Source: Puniceicoccales bacterium Verruco_02 (GTDB lineage: Bacteria > Verrucomicrobiota > Verrucomicrobiia > Opitutales > Oceanipulchritudinaceae). Taken from it: a stretch of 64,000 bases of DNA. The notes beneath the pieces were generated by a model that saw only the letters and a list, made by a program, of their open reading frames with translations, made no database searches and had not been told where the DNA came from. The position numbers and the translations under genes were made by a program. The stretch is from positions 1 to 64,000 of the forward strand of contig LVBW01000008.1 in NCBI GenBank assembly GCA_001604585.1, given 5' to 3'. Of the stretch, positions 31,206 through 38,808 are shown piece by piece (within the stretch, counting starts at the first letter, position 1; the number at the start of each line of letters is the position of its first letter).

Positions 31206-34200
31206 TCAGGGGACCACCTTGTAGATTGTTCTTGTGTAGGTGGTGCCATTATCGGCCCGGCGTGTTACCGTGATGGACTCAAGCTTGGCCGCCCCGGTAT
31301 TGAGGAGCACGTTGGAATCGTTGTAGAACTTGATACGCCCTCGGACGGCGGAGCTGGTGATGTCGAAGGAAGTATCGGTTGTGGCCTGACACTCGACAGT
31401 AAGCACGTCTCCGGTGCCCCAGTTGCGGATTTCCAGGATTGCGCCTTCATACACCATTATGTCCTGCACGCTGAGCTTCGATGCCCCCTTGAAGAATATG
31501 CGCGAGGTCTTGGACACTGTGAGGTAGGCAAAGCCGGTGCTCGTGGGCGGTCGGCGTGGGACAATTTCGCCAGTGCTGCTAACATTTGTGCCAATCCAGC
31601 GGGCATAGATTACTGGGTTTGCCGGGCGCTCGTCCGGGTCCGGGTAGAAGGTGTTGATCAGTTCCGGGTACTGGATGCTGCGCAGTGCCGCAAGTCCGGG
31701 ATACTTCGAATAGAACTTGTCCTTGGTCGTCCAACCGGAAGCTGTCGAATACTGGTAGTCGTAGATTCTGAGCGTAGCCGAGGAGGCAATGTCCACGTTC
31801 TCCACCGTGAACAAGGCCCCGTCTGCCGCCGTTCCTCCAAAGCTGAGCTGCGAGGGCTTGGTAACGCGGAAGCGACCCTGGAAGGTCTGGTCGAAGCCAG
31901 CGAGGGCAAAACGGCCCCCGTCAAGAAGCACAGGCGACTGCGCCGCATCGTCCTGATAGTGGGTGATGGCGCCGTCCTTTTTCAGCTTCAGCTCGCCCTG
32001 CTGGACCACGTAGCGGATGTTGCGCGTCTGGTTGGTCGTGTAGTTCTGAGGTTTGGCGTTGTAGTAGCCTACTTCAAAGCTTCCGGCGCCAGTCTTGTAA
32101 AAACCGTGACTCTGGTTGGCGTCCTTACTGATGTTGCCATTAAGGGTAAGGCTCATATCGCTACCGACGACGTTGGCCACGACCGGCTTTTTCAGTATGA
32201 TGTCGGCGTTGACCACATGATGGTCGCCCTCGTTGATGGTAGGCTCGCTACTGCCCACAACGGTGATCTCCGCGTTGTCGGTAGTGCGGTCGAAGGTGAT
32301 GCTAGTGCTGCCGCTGCTGCGCCTCGCGAGGGTGAAGCTGCGGTCCGAATTCTGGAAAAACAGGCCGCCAAGAGTGTAGGCTCCGTCCACAGTCACGGTG
32401 CGCCCGACAGGGATCACGTAGCTGAACATGGCGTTGGCGTCCACTGCGTTGGGGACCTTGCGGGCCTTCCAGCTTTCAAGAACTGTTGTGTTGCTGTCTA
32501 TGAAGCTCCAGACCGTCTTGGCTGCCTCGTCATATGTGGGTGCCTCGGCGGGTCTGCCTGCGTAGTTCCACTGGTCCTCGAAGCCGCCGCTGGCGGGCTG
32601 CTTGGTATAGACAGCGAGGGTCTCCTCGGCATCGATGAGGAAGATGTTCAGGAGCGCGGTGTAGGAGGTGCGGGCCTTTGCACGGAGCGTGGACGAGGTG
32701 AAGAATGTCAGGTCTCGCCCGACGGGTATGGGCGAACCTACGATATACTTCGATGCCAGCTGCCAGTTGAAGGTCGAGCTGGTGTTGAAGGTGTAGCAGA
32801 TGTCGTATATATCCTTGTCGCTGATGCCGTGCAGGCCGAGCGTGTTCTCCGCACTTAGCGTCACGTATAGGAGCGGGTCGGCAAAGGACTGGCTGGGCTT
32901 GTCGAGAAGGATGCGCGGCAGGGTCGATGGCTGCGCGCTTAGGTAATCGGTCTTGGTAAGGTCGGCGACGAATGGGTTTGTCGAAAGAAGCTGTATGCGC
33001 CAGGGGTGCTGGGCAGTGCTGGTAAAGCAGTCCTTCACGACTCTGGAGGTATAGCCGGTGCTGGCGCTGCCTGTTGTTGCAAGGGACACGCTGCCCACGG
33101 TGTTCGTGATGCTTAGCTGGCTGTCAAGAGCCGCCGGTATGGGTATCGTCTTGGCAGTGTCGGCATAGAGTTTGATTTCCAGTTGGCCACTGTTCATCAG
33201 TAGCTGATCCGCTGCACTGATGGCGGGGAACATGCTGGGCAGTATGTCGTAAAGGGTCACCTTGCCGCTCTCGCGCGTGCTGCCGTCGGCGTTCTTCACC
33301 ACAGCTTCAGCGGTTGGCGTCACCTTGGCCACGTCGATGGAGAATGACAGCGGCTCGCTCGATAGGCCACCCGCCTGAGCTACGTAGCTTACTACGAGTG
33401 TCGAACTGCCGCCCGCTAGCGGAGAAGCGTCTATCCTGCCGCCAAAGCTCCAGCCCTCGGGCAGGGAGAAGCCCGCTGGCAGGCCGCCAAGAGAGCCTAG
33501 GGATGGGCTGGACGAGTTCGCGGTTCCACTTGTCTGAACGCGTAGATTGTCTAGCGGATCTGCGGTGGCAGGCTTGGCCACAAGGTATATCTGCGGCCCA
33601 GACGGATCGTTCCAGTTGAGGTCTGTAAGCGCATCCAAGCTGGCGCTTGAGGCACCGTTCTTGCCAAGGTCAATGGAGCTTAGGTGGTAGCTGTCGCTAA
33701 CAGGATCGTAAACGACGATGCGGAAAGTGGCCCCGATGGTGAAGGGGTCGCCCGGCGGCTTGTCCATTGCCACGGGGGACAGGCCCGCGGTGTTGCGGTC
33801 CATGATGACAAAGCCCACCGTGTTCATGTTGCTGCGCTGGCCAAGCATCGAAAGGTCTATCCGGAATGGGCGCACAACCATGCCCTTGCCCAGTTCCTTC
33901 TCGCTGAGACCGGCACTGGTGCTGGCAACGGCAAGGCGGTCTCCCGTCCCCTGCCCCACGGTGTCGAAGCCCTTGCCCGTCCACACTGCGGAATTTGTCG
34001 AGGTGGCGTCGATACCCTCTGCGGCAAGCTGGGTCTGAAGGTTGGCCCATGCGCTGCGGTCACGTTGCGCGAGGCCGCCGATGCGGGCCTCGGAAATCTG
34101 GCCCGCCATGAATACGGTGCCGCCGACAAAGCTGGCGATTACCATCGAGCCGATGATGACCTCGATAAGGGTGAAGCCCCGTATGCGGCGGAAGAACGAG

Positions 34201-34220
34201 CTGTTGGCTATGCGCTTCAT
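31206..34220 (-). CDS. Giant pseudopilin with a C-terminal beta-helix-like passenger
   Basis: A 1004-residue protein that starts with a type III (prepilin) signal: basic leader MKRIANSSFFRRIRG, then FTLIEVIIGSMVIASF with Glu five residues after the cleavage site. Ordinary pseudopilins have 100-350 residues. Residues 40-230 look like a minor-pseudopilin head (RDRSAWANLQTQLAAEGI, FRIVVYDPVSDSYHLSSID). From about 240 to 560 the sequence is beta-rich and unrecognised. From about 570 it resembles autotransporter-associated passengers: WSFIDSNTTVLESWKARKVP, DGAYTLGGLFFQN, GFYKTGAGSFEVGYYN, YVVQQGELKLKKDG and near the end YEGAILEIRNWGTGDVL. Those passengers normally end in PEP-CTERM or beta-barrel anchors; here the anchor is the N-terminal pilin helix. 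It sits 8 bases behind the PilX/GspK-like gene. It is possibly a pilus-tip adhesin. Confidence 0.82.
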   Translation of the reverse strand: MKRIANSSFFRRIRGFTLIEVIIGSMVIASFVGGTVFMAGQISEARIGGLAQRDRSAWANLQTQLAAEGIDATSTNSAVWTGKGFDTVGQGTGDRLAVASTSAGLSEKELGKGMVVRPFRIDLSMLGQRSNMNTVGFVIMDRNTAGLSPVAMDKPPGDPFTIGATFRIVVYDPVSDSYHLSSIDLGKNGASSASLDALTDLNWNDPSGPQIYLVAKPATADPLDNLRVQTSGTANSSSPSLGSLGGLPAGFSLPEGWSFGGRIDASPLAGGSSTLVVSYVAQAGGLSSEPLSFSIDVAKVTPTAEAVVKNADGSTRESGKVTLYDILPSMFPAISAADQLLMNSGQLEIKLYADTAKTIPIPAALDSQLSITNTVGSVSLATTGSASTGYTSRVVKDCFTSTAQHPWRIQLLSTNPFVADLTKTDYLSAQPSTLPRILLDKPSQSFADPLLYVTLSAENTLGLHGISDKDIYDICYTFNTSSTFNWQLASKYIVGSPIPVGRDLTFFTSSTLRAKARTSYTALLNIFLIDAEETLAVYTKQPASGGFEDQWNYAGRPAEAPTYDEAAKTVWSFIDSNTTVLESWKARKVPNAVDANAMFSYVIPVGRTVTVDGAYTLGGLFFQNSDRSFTLARRSSGSTSITFDRTTDNAEITVVGSSEPTINEGDHHVVNADIILKKPVVANVVGSDMSLTLNGNISKDANQSHGFYKTGAGSFEVGYYNAKPQNYTTNQTRNIRYVVQQGELKLKKDGAITHYQDDAAQSPVLLDGGRFALAGFDQTFQGRFRVTKPSQLSFGGTAADGALFTVENVDIASSATLRIYDYQYSTASGWTTKDKFYSKYPGLAALRSIQYPELINTFYPDPDERPANPVIYARWIGTNVSSTGEIVPRRPPTSTGFAYLTVSKTSRIFFKGASKLSVQDIMVYEGAILEIRNWGTGDVLTVECQATTDTSFDITSSAVRGRIKFYNDSNVLLNTGAAKLESITVTRRADNGTTYTRTIYKVVP

Positions 34221-34228
34221 GGCAAAGG

Positions 34229-35794
34229 TTAGGGATTGATTGTGACCCTGCTCTGCACGTCCACGAGCAGGTATCTAGGGGCCGAAGTACGGAAGGGGTT
34301 GGAGGCAAAGCTGCCAATCGCGATGCTGCCGTTCATGTCCACGGCTGCCTCGTTCATGCCGTTCCAGGCGACAAGGCCGTTGACGGTCAGCGTGGCACCA
34401 CTTGCAGCGGCAAGGCCGCCCAAGCGGTCGTCCAGCAGTATCATGCCGTTCATCGTGGTGTTGGTGCTGGCCGTAATATCCACACCGCTTGCGAATATGT
34501 ATAGGGGCTGGTCTGTCAGGTTGCCGGTAAGATACACCTGATACTTGCCCGGCAGTGTGGACTGCTGCGCGGCCTCCCAGCCGTTTATCCAAATGATGAC
34601 TGGCTGGTTGTAATCGGTAGCCGCGCTGGCGGCACCCGTCACCACGCTGTCGCGGATAACGAGGGAAGAATTGACCGAAGCTGGATTGTCAGGCAGCTGG
34701 ATGTATATGCGGCGAAAACCGTCCAGAAAGGTATCGTGCTCTGGCTCTGTGCCTCCGCCGTAGTAGCCCATTATGTTGGGGTCGGGCAGGTAGTGAAGGT
34801 CGATGTTCCATACGCCGTCCGTCACGTTGCCATCGCTATCGGTGTTGGCCACGCAGTAAAAACCTTCCAGTCCCGGCGATGGTATGTCGTATGCGGACAT
34901 GTCCATGCGCGTGAACACCCAGTTCTTGTTCGGGAACAGGGTGCGGATGTAGTCATCGTCGTAAAAAACCCACTCCCAGAGCAGGCTGGCGGCGCTGAAC
35001 AGCTCGCGATAGGAATAGGGAAAGTCCACCGCGCTCGAGATGGCGTTGCCCCCGCCCATCTGCGTCATGGCAAGGCCGTGCAGGGAGCCGTTGGCAAGGG
35101 CTGCGGACATGGCGCTTGTGATTGCAGGAGGGCTGGCCGGTATGTTGGCCGGACTTGTGGCTATTGCGTAAGAAATGAGGTTGTAATCGCTAGCGGGCAC
35201 CTGATACAGGCGCGTGTACAGGTTGAAGCGCACTGTGTTACCGTCGCCGGTGCGGTCGATTACGAATTCAAACACATCGTCTGTGGACGCAGCCCCGGCT
35301 ACGGCGTAAACACTTGCCGGATTGGGCGCGTACTGGCCCACCTTGCGCTTGCTCGTAACGTTGCCCATAGGGACATCGAAGAGGTTGTAGCTACCGCCTA
35401 GAGACTGCGGGTTGCCCCGGATGAGGGGCCAGAAGCTACCGATGCTGTTGCCGGGCAGGTCGGGGACTGTGCTCGCAGTGTAGGTAACGCCGCTTGAACC
35501 CGCCATCGAGCTAAGGAAACTGTTCAAAAGGCTCGTCACCCCGGGCGAAGCCTTCCCCATGCGGATAAGCTCGTAATGCTCCAGCACGGCCTCCTTCACG
35601 ATGCGCTCCAAAGCCACGCGCTCGCCCTGATACTGGGTGTAGCGGTCGAGGCTCTCGCCTACCCCGTTGTCAGAGATGACATTCGTTATGTATGCCTGAA
35701 ACATCAGCAGCATCACCACGGCCAGAATCAGGGCCATGACGGCCACGCCTCCCCGGCGCGAACGGCTGCGAAAAACTGTCTTGATGGCGTGCAT
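34229..35794 (-). CDS. PilX/GspK-like pilus assembly protein
   Basis: A 521-residue protein with an Arg-rich N-terminus (FRSRSRRGG) directly followed by one membrane helix (VAVMALILAVVMLLMFQAYI), the layout of PilX- and GspK-type minor components. The hydrophobic start lacks the usual Glu5, as in GspK. The middle (about 90-380) is unrecognised. The last 130 residues include a strand-turn pattern (IFASGVDITASTNTTMNGMI, ATLTVNGLVAWNG) typical of PilX-like proteins that end in short beta-solenoid repeats. GspK caps the pseudopilus tip by forming a complex with GspI and GspJ. The flanking pseudopilin genes (8 and 6 bases away) suggest the same here, with the giant pseudopilin as a partner. Confidence 0.75.
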   Translation of the reverse strand: MHAIKTVFRSRSRRGGVAVMALILAVVMLLMFQAYITNVISDNGVGESLDRYTQYQGERVALERIVKEAVLEHYELIRMGKASPGVTSLLNSFLSSMAGSSGVTYTASTVPDLPGNSIGSFWPLIRGNPQSLGGSYNLFDVPMGNVTSKRKVGQYAPNPASVYAVAGAASTDDVFEFVIDRTGDGNTVRFNLYTRLYQVPASDYNLISYAIATSPANIPASPPAITSAMSAALANGSLHGLAMTQMGGGNAISSAVDFPYSYRELFSAASLLWEWVFYDDDYIRTLFPNKNWVFTRMDMSAYDIPSPGLEGFYCVANTDSDGNVTDGVWNIDLHYLPDPNIMGYYGGGTEPEHDTFLDGFRRIYIQLPDNPASVNSSLVIRDSVVTGAASAATDYNQPVIIWINGWEAAQQSTLPGKYQVYLTGNLTDQPLYIFASGVDITASTNTTMNGMILLDDRLGGLAAASGATLTVNGLVAWNGMNEAAVDMNGSIAIGSFASNPFRTSAPRYLLVDVQSRVTINP

Positions 35795-35800
35795 GTTCGT

Positions 35801-36670
35801 TCAGGGCCTCGTGGGCAGGAAAAGGACAAAGCGGGAAAAAGTCTTGGCGCTATCGGCGCTGGACACCTCGTAAGGATAGGCAGTGGGGTCCGGGAACACC
35901 ACTTGAGCGCCGAGGTCGTCGCTTATGGCCCAGTCCGTATCGCTGCGCAGCCAGTAATGCACCGCCCCGGGCAAGACGCCCACATCGTTGGCCACGCTGG
36001 TGGCCAGAGAGTATGCGTAGCTAAGCTCCTCGGACAGAGTGCCGCTAAGGTAGCAACGCACCGTGTAGGTCGTCATTCCCCCACTGTCGCTGCGGCGGCT
36101 ATGGATTACGATGGGCACGTTACTCGTGCCGCTGATTACGAAAATGGAAAAGTCCTCTGCGCTGCCAAGTGCGGACATCGTTACGCCGTTGGTCTGCAAC
36201 TGGCTCTTGAACTGCGCGGCGCTTGTCAGGCGGGATGGGTGTATGGCCGCGAGCCACGCCAGAGAGGATGGCGCATATGTGTCCGGGCAGATAGTCGTTG
36301 CGTCGCTGCCCTGCCCCTGCTCGCTTCTCCCGCCTAGGACGAACACGCTGGAAAGGCCGGGATTTGCCGGGCCTACGGCGTTGGATTGCAGCGCGTCCAT
36401 GAGCGTGTTCTGGAGCTGCACGGCGTTGGGTAGCTGGCTGTAAGCCGGGGCAACGGGGATTTTCCGATTCCCCCAGGGCATGTCGTTTGCGGACTCACGC
36501 TCGTTAAAGGTGCCTGCCATGTTGGCGAACACGAACACCACCGAACCCACGACAAGGGCACCCAACACGGAGGCCAGTATCAGCTCGATGAATGTGAAGG
36601 CACTGCGGCGGCGCGGCCTTTCGGCGCTGCGCAGCCCGCTCCGAATGCTGAATCGTAGGGACTTGCTCAT
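35801..36670 (-). CDS. Pseudopilin, GspJ/GspI-like
   Basis: A 289-residue minor pseudopilin. The leader is long and basic (MSKSLRFSIRSGLRSAERPR plus RRSA) and is followed by FTFIELILASVLGALVVGSV, with Ala rather than Gly before the cleavage site and Glu at position 5. The periplasmic part contains FANMAGTFNERESANDM and a beta-rich C-terminal half; no conserved catalytic residues are expected. It begins the set of large tip-type components: pseudopilin, PilX/GspK-like and giant pseudopilin, with 6-8 base spacings that imply one transcript. The 354-base gap in front probably holds its promoter, separating it from the three small pilins. Confidence 0.85.
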   Translation of the reverse strand: MSKSLRFSIRSGLRSAERPRRRSAFTFIELILASVLGALVVGSVVFVFANMAGTFNERESANDMPWGNRKIPVAPAYSQLPNAVQLQNTLMDALQSNAVGPANPGLSSVFVLGGRSEQGQGSDATTICPDTYAPSSLAWLAAIHPSRLTSAAQFKSQLQTNGVTMSALGSAEDFSIFVISGTSNVPIVIHSRRSDSGGMTTYTVRCYLSGTLSEELSYAYSLATSVANDVGVLPGAVHYWLRSDTDWAISDDLGAQVVFPDPTAYPYEVSSADSAKTFSRFVLFLPTRP

Positions 36671-37024
36671 CGGCTGGGTAGCAGCGGCTCCCTTGTTGCA
36701 AGAGCCGGTGAAATGCGTGTCACGGTGGGAAAGCTGGTCAACCTGATATGAGCTGTGATCGGGAGGGCCTCACATCGATCAGGAGAGGTTTTATTGTATT
36801 GGAAGAGGAAACAGGTAAAGGCTTGGTATTTACGCGGCTGCAAGCGCCCGTTGTTTATTGCCGGGGGCGAGCCGCGGGGAAAGAGATATGAATTAGCTTC
36901 CGCTATTCCTGATCAAAGAACTTCATACTGATGGGGCCTTGCGCTCGCGTTGTCGCTGCTCAAGACCCCTTTGGAAAATGTATTTGGTAGTCGCGCGCCG
37001 GGCTTACGTCGCGCCTGCCTTTGC
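36671..37024. other. Intergenic region before the large pseudopilin genes
   Basis: A 354-base gap between the third small pilin gene and the GspJ-like gene. A GCGCG/CGCGC stem (36994-37015) just past the pilin stop codon could be a weak terminator. An imperfect hairpin lies just before the GspJ-like start (36686-36706). I see no gene. Confidence 0.45.
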
Positions 37025-37417
37025 TTAATACGTTATCGTGGAGGCGCCCTTCTTTAGGACTACTTTCTGCATTACGCCTGACGCGTTGGAGTTCTGAAAC
37101 TCTATGGTGTAGCCGCTGCCCAGTCGATTGGTCTGGAACGCGGTCAGGGTGGCGTCGCCATATTCAAGGTATGGGACAAGGAGTAGGTATTTTGCCGAGT
37201 GACCGCTGGCGGCGTTCCAAGCGCTGACGCCTTTCTCCATGCGATAGCGGGTCTGGGCGAGGTTCAGGGCTTCTGCCGCAGCTATGGCGCGCTGGTCGGA
37301 GGCAGCCTCGCGGGTGCCGGATATGCTCGGGATGATTGCTGCGGCAAGGACGGCCATCACGGCCACCACAACGATCAGCTCGATGAGCGAAAAGGCACTT
37401 TTGCGGCAGGTTTTCAT
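37025..37417 (-). CDS. Small type IV pilin-like protein (GspG/PilA type), third of three
   Basis: A 130-residue pilin-like protein. The leader MKTCRKSA is followed by FSLIELIVVVAVMAVLAAAI, with Ala at the processing site, Glu5, and a 20-residue hydrophobic helix. The globular part begins ISGTREAASDQRAIAAAEAL and ends in a strand-rich region (YTIEFQNSNASGVMQKVVLK). No C-terminal disulfide pair is visible. It shares the N-terminal helix and the S-x-x-R-x-V/A pattern after it with the two preceding genes, so the three are probably duplicates that have diverged. It could be a major pilin or a major pseudopilin; the sequence does not decide. Confidence 0.87.
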   Translation of the reverse strand: MKTCRKSAFSLIELIVVVAVMAVLAAAIIPSISGTREAASDQRAIAAAEALNLAQTRYRMEKGVSAWNAASGHSAKYLLLVPYLEYGDATLTAFQTNRLGSGYTIEFQNSNASGVMQKVVLKKGASTITY

Positions 37418-37473
37418 TTCCCAGATTATCGGCAGTATGGAGTCTTGGTCAAGCGGTCGCAGCTAGGAAGAAT

Positions 37474-37830
37474 CTATGGGCCAAGCACTACGCCCCGCCC
37501 TACAACGAATGTGAACGTTTCGCCATCCAAATTCGGTTTCTGGCAGGCAAAGGTGACGGTGTCGTTTCCAAGCGACACCGTCACCCCCGTTGCCAATCGA
37601 CTGGAAGCACTGTTCCAGTCGGTATATGCAGACATGTTGGCCGTATCAGCCGTGTATGCGTCCATGTAGGATTGATTCCAGAGCTGGACCGTGCGCTTGA
37701 CAGATGCATCGCGGCTTACGCCTACCATGTCATAGATAACAGGTATAATGAGCGTTGCCATTACCGCTATTACGGCAATAACTACGATCAACTCAACCAG
37801 AGAAAACGCATCACGATTGCGCAATTTCAC
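37474..37830 (-). CDS. Small type IV pilin-like protein, second of three
   Basis: A 118-residue pilin-like protein starting at GTG 37830; there is no in-frame ATG before the pilin signal, so GTG is the only reasonable start. Leader MKLRNRDA, then FSLVELIVVIAVIAVMATLI with Glu5. The segment SVKRTVQLWNQSYMDAYTAD is closely similar to SDRRNVQLWNQTYLEARAAN in the gene before it, showing a recent duplication or gene conversion in the helix-proximal region. The C-terminal part (LGNDTVTFACQKPNLDGETF, VGRGVVLGP) differs. It lies 34 bases after the first pilin gene and 56 bases before the third. Confidence 0.85.
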   Translation of the reverse strand: MKLRNRDAFSLVELIVVIAVIAVMATLIIPVIYDMVGVSRDASVKRTVQLWNQSYMDAYTADTANMSAYTDWNSASSRLATGVTVSLGNDTVTFACQKPNLDGETFTFVVGRGVVLGP

Positions 37831-37864
37831 TCTATTAGTCGACGGATATAACCTTGCTACGTAT

Positions 37865-38227
37865 CTAGCGAGTGTTCATGTAGACAAGACCAGTATCAGC
37901 AGCAAAAGTAACGGTGCCAGCAGCGAGCGTGAAGCCTGGAGCATTGAAATTGATGTCTGTCGCACCAACAGTAGCCTGCGCGTCATAGGCAGCAACTGCC
38001 GTAGATGCAGCTGCGATTGTTGGTACTGGCGCAGAATTGTTGGCGGCGCGGGCTTCTAGGTAGGTCTGGTTCCAGAGCTGGACGTTGCGGCGGTCGGACG
38101 TACGCTGGGCCTCGACGTTGAAGTTCGAGATGCTGGGCACGATGACTGCGGCGATGGCGGCGATAACCGCGATGACGACGATGAGTTCGATTAGGCTGAA
38201 GCCCTTCTTACGGTTCTTCTGGTTCAT
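37865..38227 (-). CDS. Small type IV pilin-like protein, first of three
   Basis: A 120-residue pilin-like protein with the most canonical signal of the set: MNQKNRKKG followed by FSLIELIVVIAVIAAIAAVI, Gly at the cleavage site and Glu5. The start is ATG 38227; codons further upstream (the frame is open to 38338) encode no leader-like sequence. Being first in the run and having the best processing site, it is the best candidate for the major subunit. The body SNFNVEAQRTSDRRNVQLWN is shared with the next gene; the rest is Ala/Thr-rich and ends in two strands (AGTVTFAADTGLVYMNTR). A candidate sigma-54 promoter lies 129-145 bases upstream. Confidence 0.88.
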   Translation of the reverse strand: MNQKNRKKGFSLIELIVVIAVIAAIAAVIVPSISNFNVEAQRTSDRRNVQLWNQTYLEARAANNSAPVPTIAAASTAVAAYDAQATVGATDINFNAPGFTLAAGTVTFAADTGLVYMNTR

Positions 38228-38355
38228 TTTCTGTTTTATATCTGACTTGTTTAGTTTTTGGGGATCGGAAAGGTAAGCACCCGCGCCTGAATCTGGCGGG
38301 ACCGGCGCCTGCCCGAAAATGGGTGTGCCGGAACGCACGAATCAGCCCTCTGCCA

Positions 38356-38372
38356 AGCAAAGGACGGGCCGA
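38356..38372 (-). promoter_or_regulatory. Candidate sigma-54 promoter (-24/-12) for the pilin genes
   Basis: Read on the minus strand the sequence is TCGGCCCG-TCCT-TTGCT. Compared with YTGGCACG-N4-TTGCW it keeps the essential GG and GC with correct spacing and an exact -12 half; the -24 half has mismatches at T, A and the base after G. The expected transcript start is about 115 bases before the pilin ATG. Pilin genes are sigma-54-controlled in several bacteria, and a sigma-54 activator is encoded at 9685-11094. Chance occurrence remains possible. Confidence 0.35.
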
Positions 38373-38604
38373 AGCGGCGCTGGAAAGTGGGAAAGCATAT
38401 TGGCGTGTGCCGGTGGAACTGACTCTGCGACAAGTATATATGGGACAGGGACAGGAAAAAGAAGCGCCCAATTATCGGGATTGTCTGAATGAAATCACCC
38501 CAGCCGCATGGAGTCAACACCCTAATTTTCTTTTTTGAGCCTTTAATTGCGTTATGTGTAAAAAGGAGGAAGGAATCCGGGAGATGAGCGTGAACCTACG
38601 ATAT

Positions 38605-38624
38605 ACGCGGATTGACGCAGATTA
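38605..38624. repeat. Dispersed repeat copy 2 (ACGCGGATTGACGCAGATTA)
   Basis: Matches the unit at 585-604 in 19 of 20 positions. It is followed by related sequence in inverted form (GCGGATATCGGCGTTAATCG around 38654), so this copy may form an imperfect dyad. It is intergenic, like the other copy. Confidence 0.6.
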
Positions 38625-38808
38625 CTTAAAATCGACCTAAGATTCAGTCATCAGCGGATATCGGCGTTAATCGACGGTTAATATGTGTTGGGTTCCTTCG
38701 AAAGCCTAGTAATTCAGAACGGCATGTTCCGGGAATTATTTCGCGCCCTTTTACAAAAAATTAGACAAATACCCCTAGAATATTCCTACACCCGCCTTAC
38801 TCGACTGG

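Larger units (their letters stand above)
38228..38808. other. Long intergenic region upstream of the pilin genes
   Basis: A 581-base gap between the GT-C-like gene and the first pilin gene, the longest in the window. It contains a candidate sigma-54 promoter (38356-38372), one copy of a dispersed repeat (38605-38624) followed by a related inverted part (about 38650-38680), and an A/T-rich stretch near 38755-38790 just past the stop codon of the GT-C gene that might act as a weak terminator. No gene is apparent. Confidence 0.6.
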
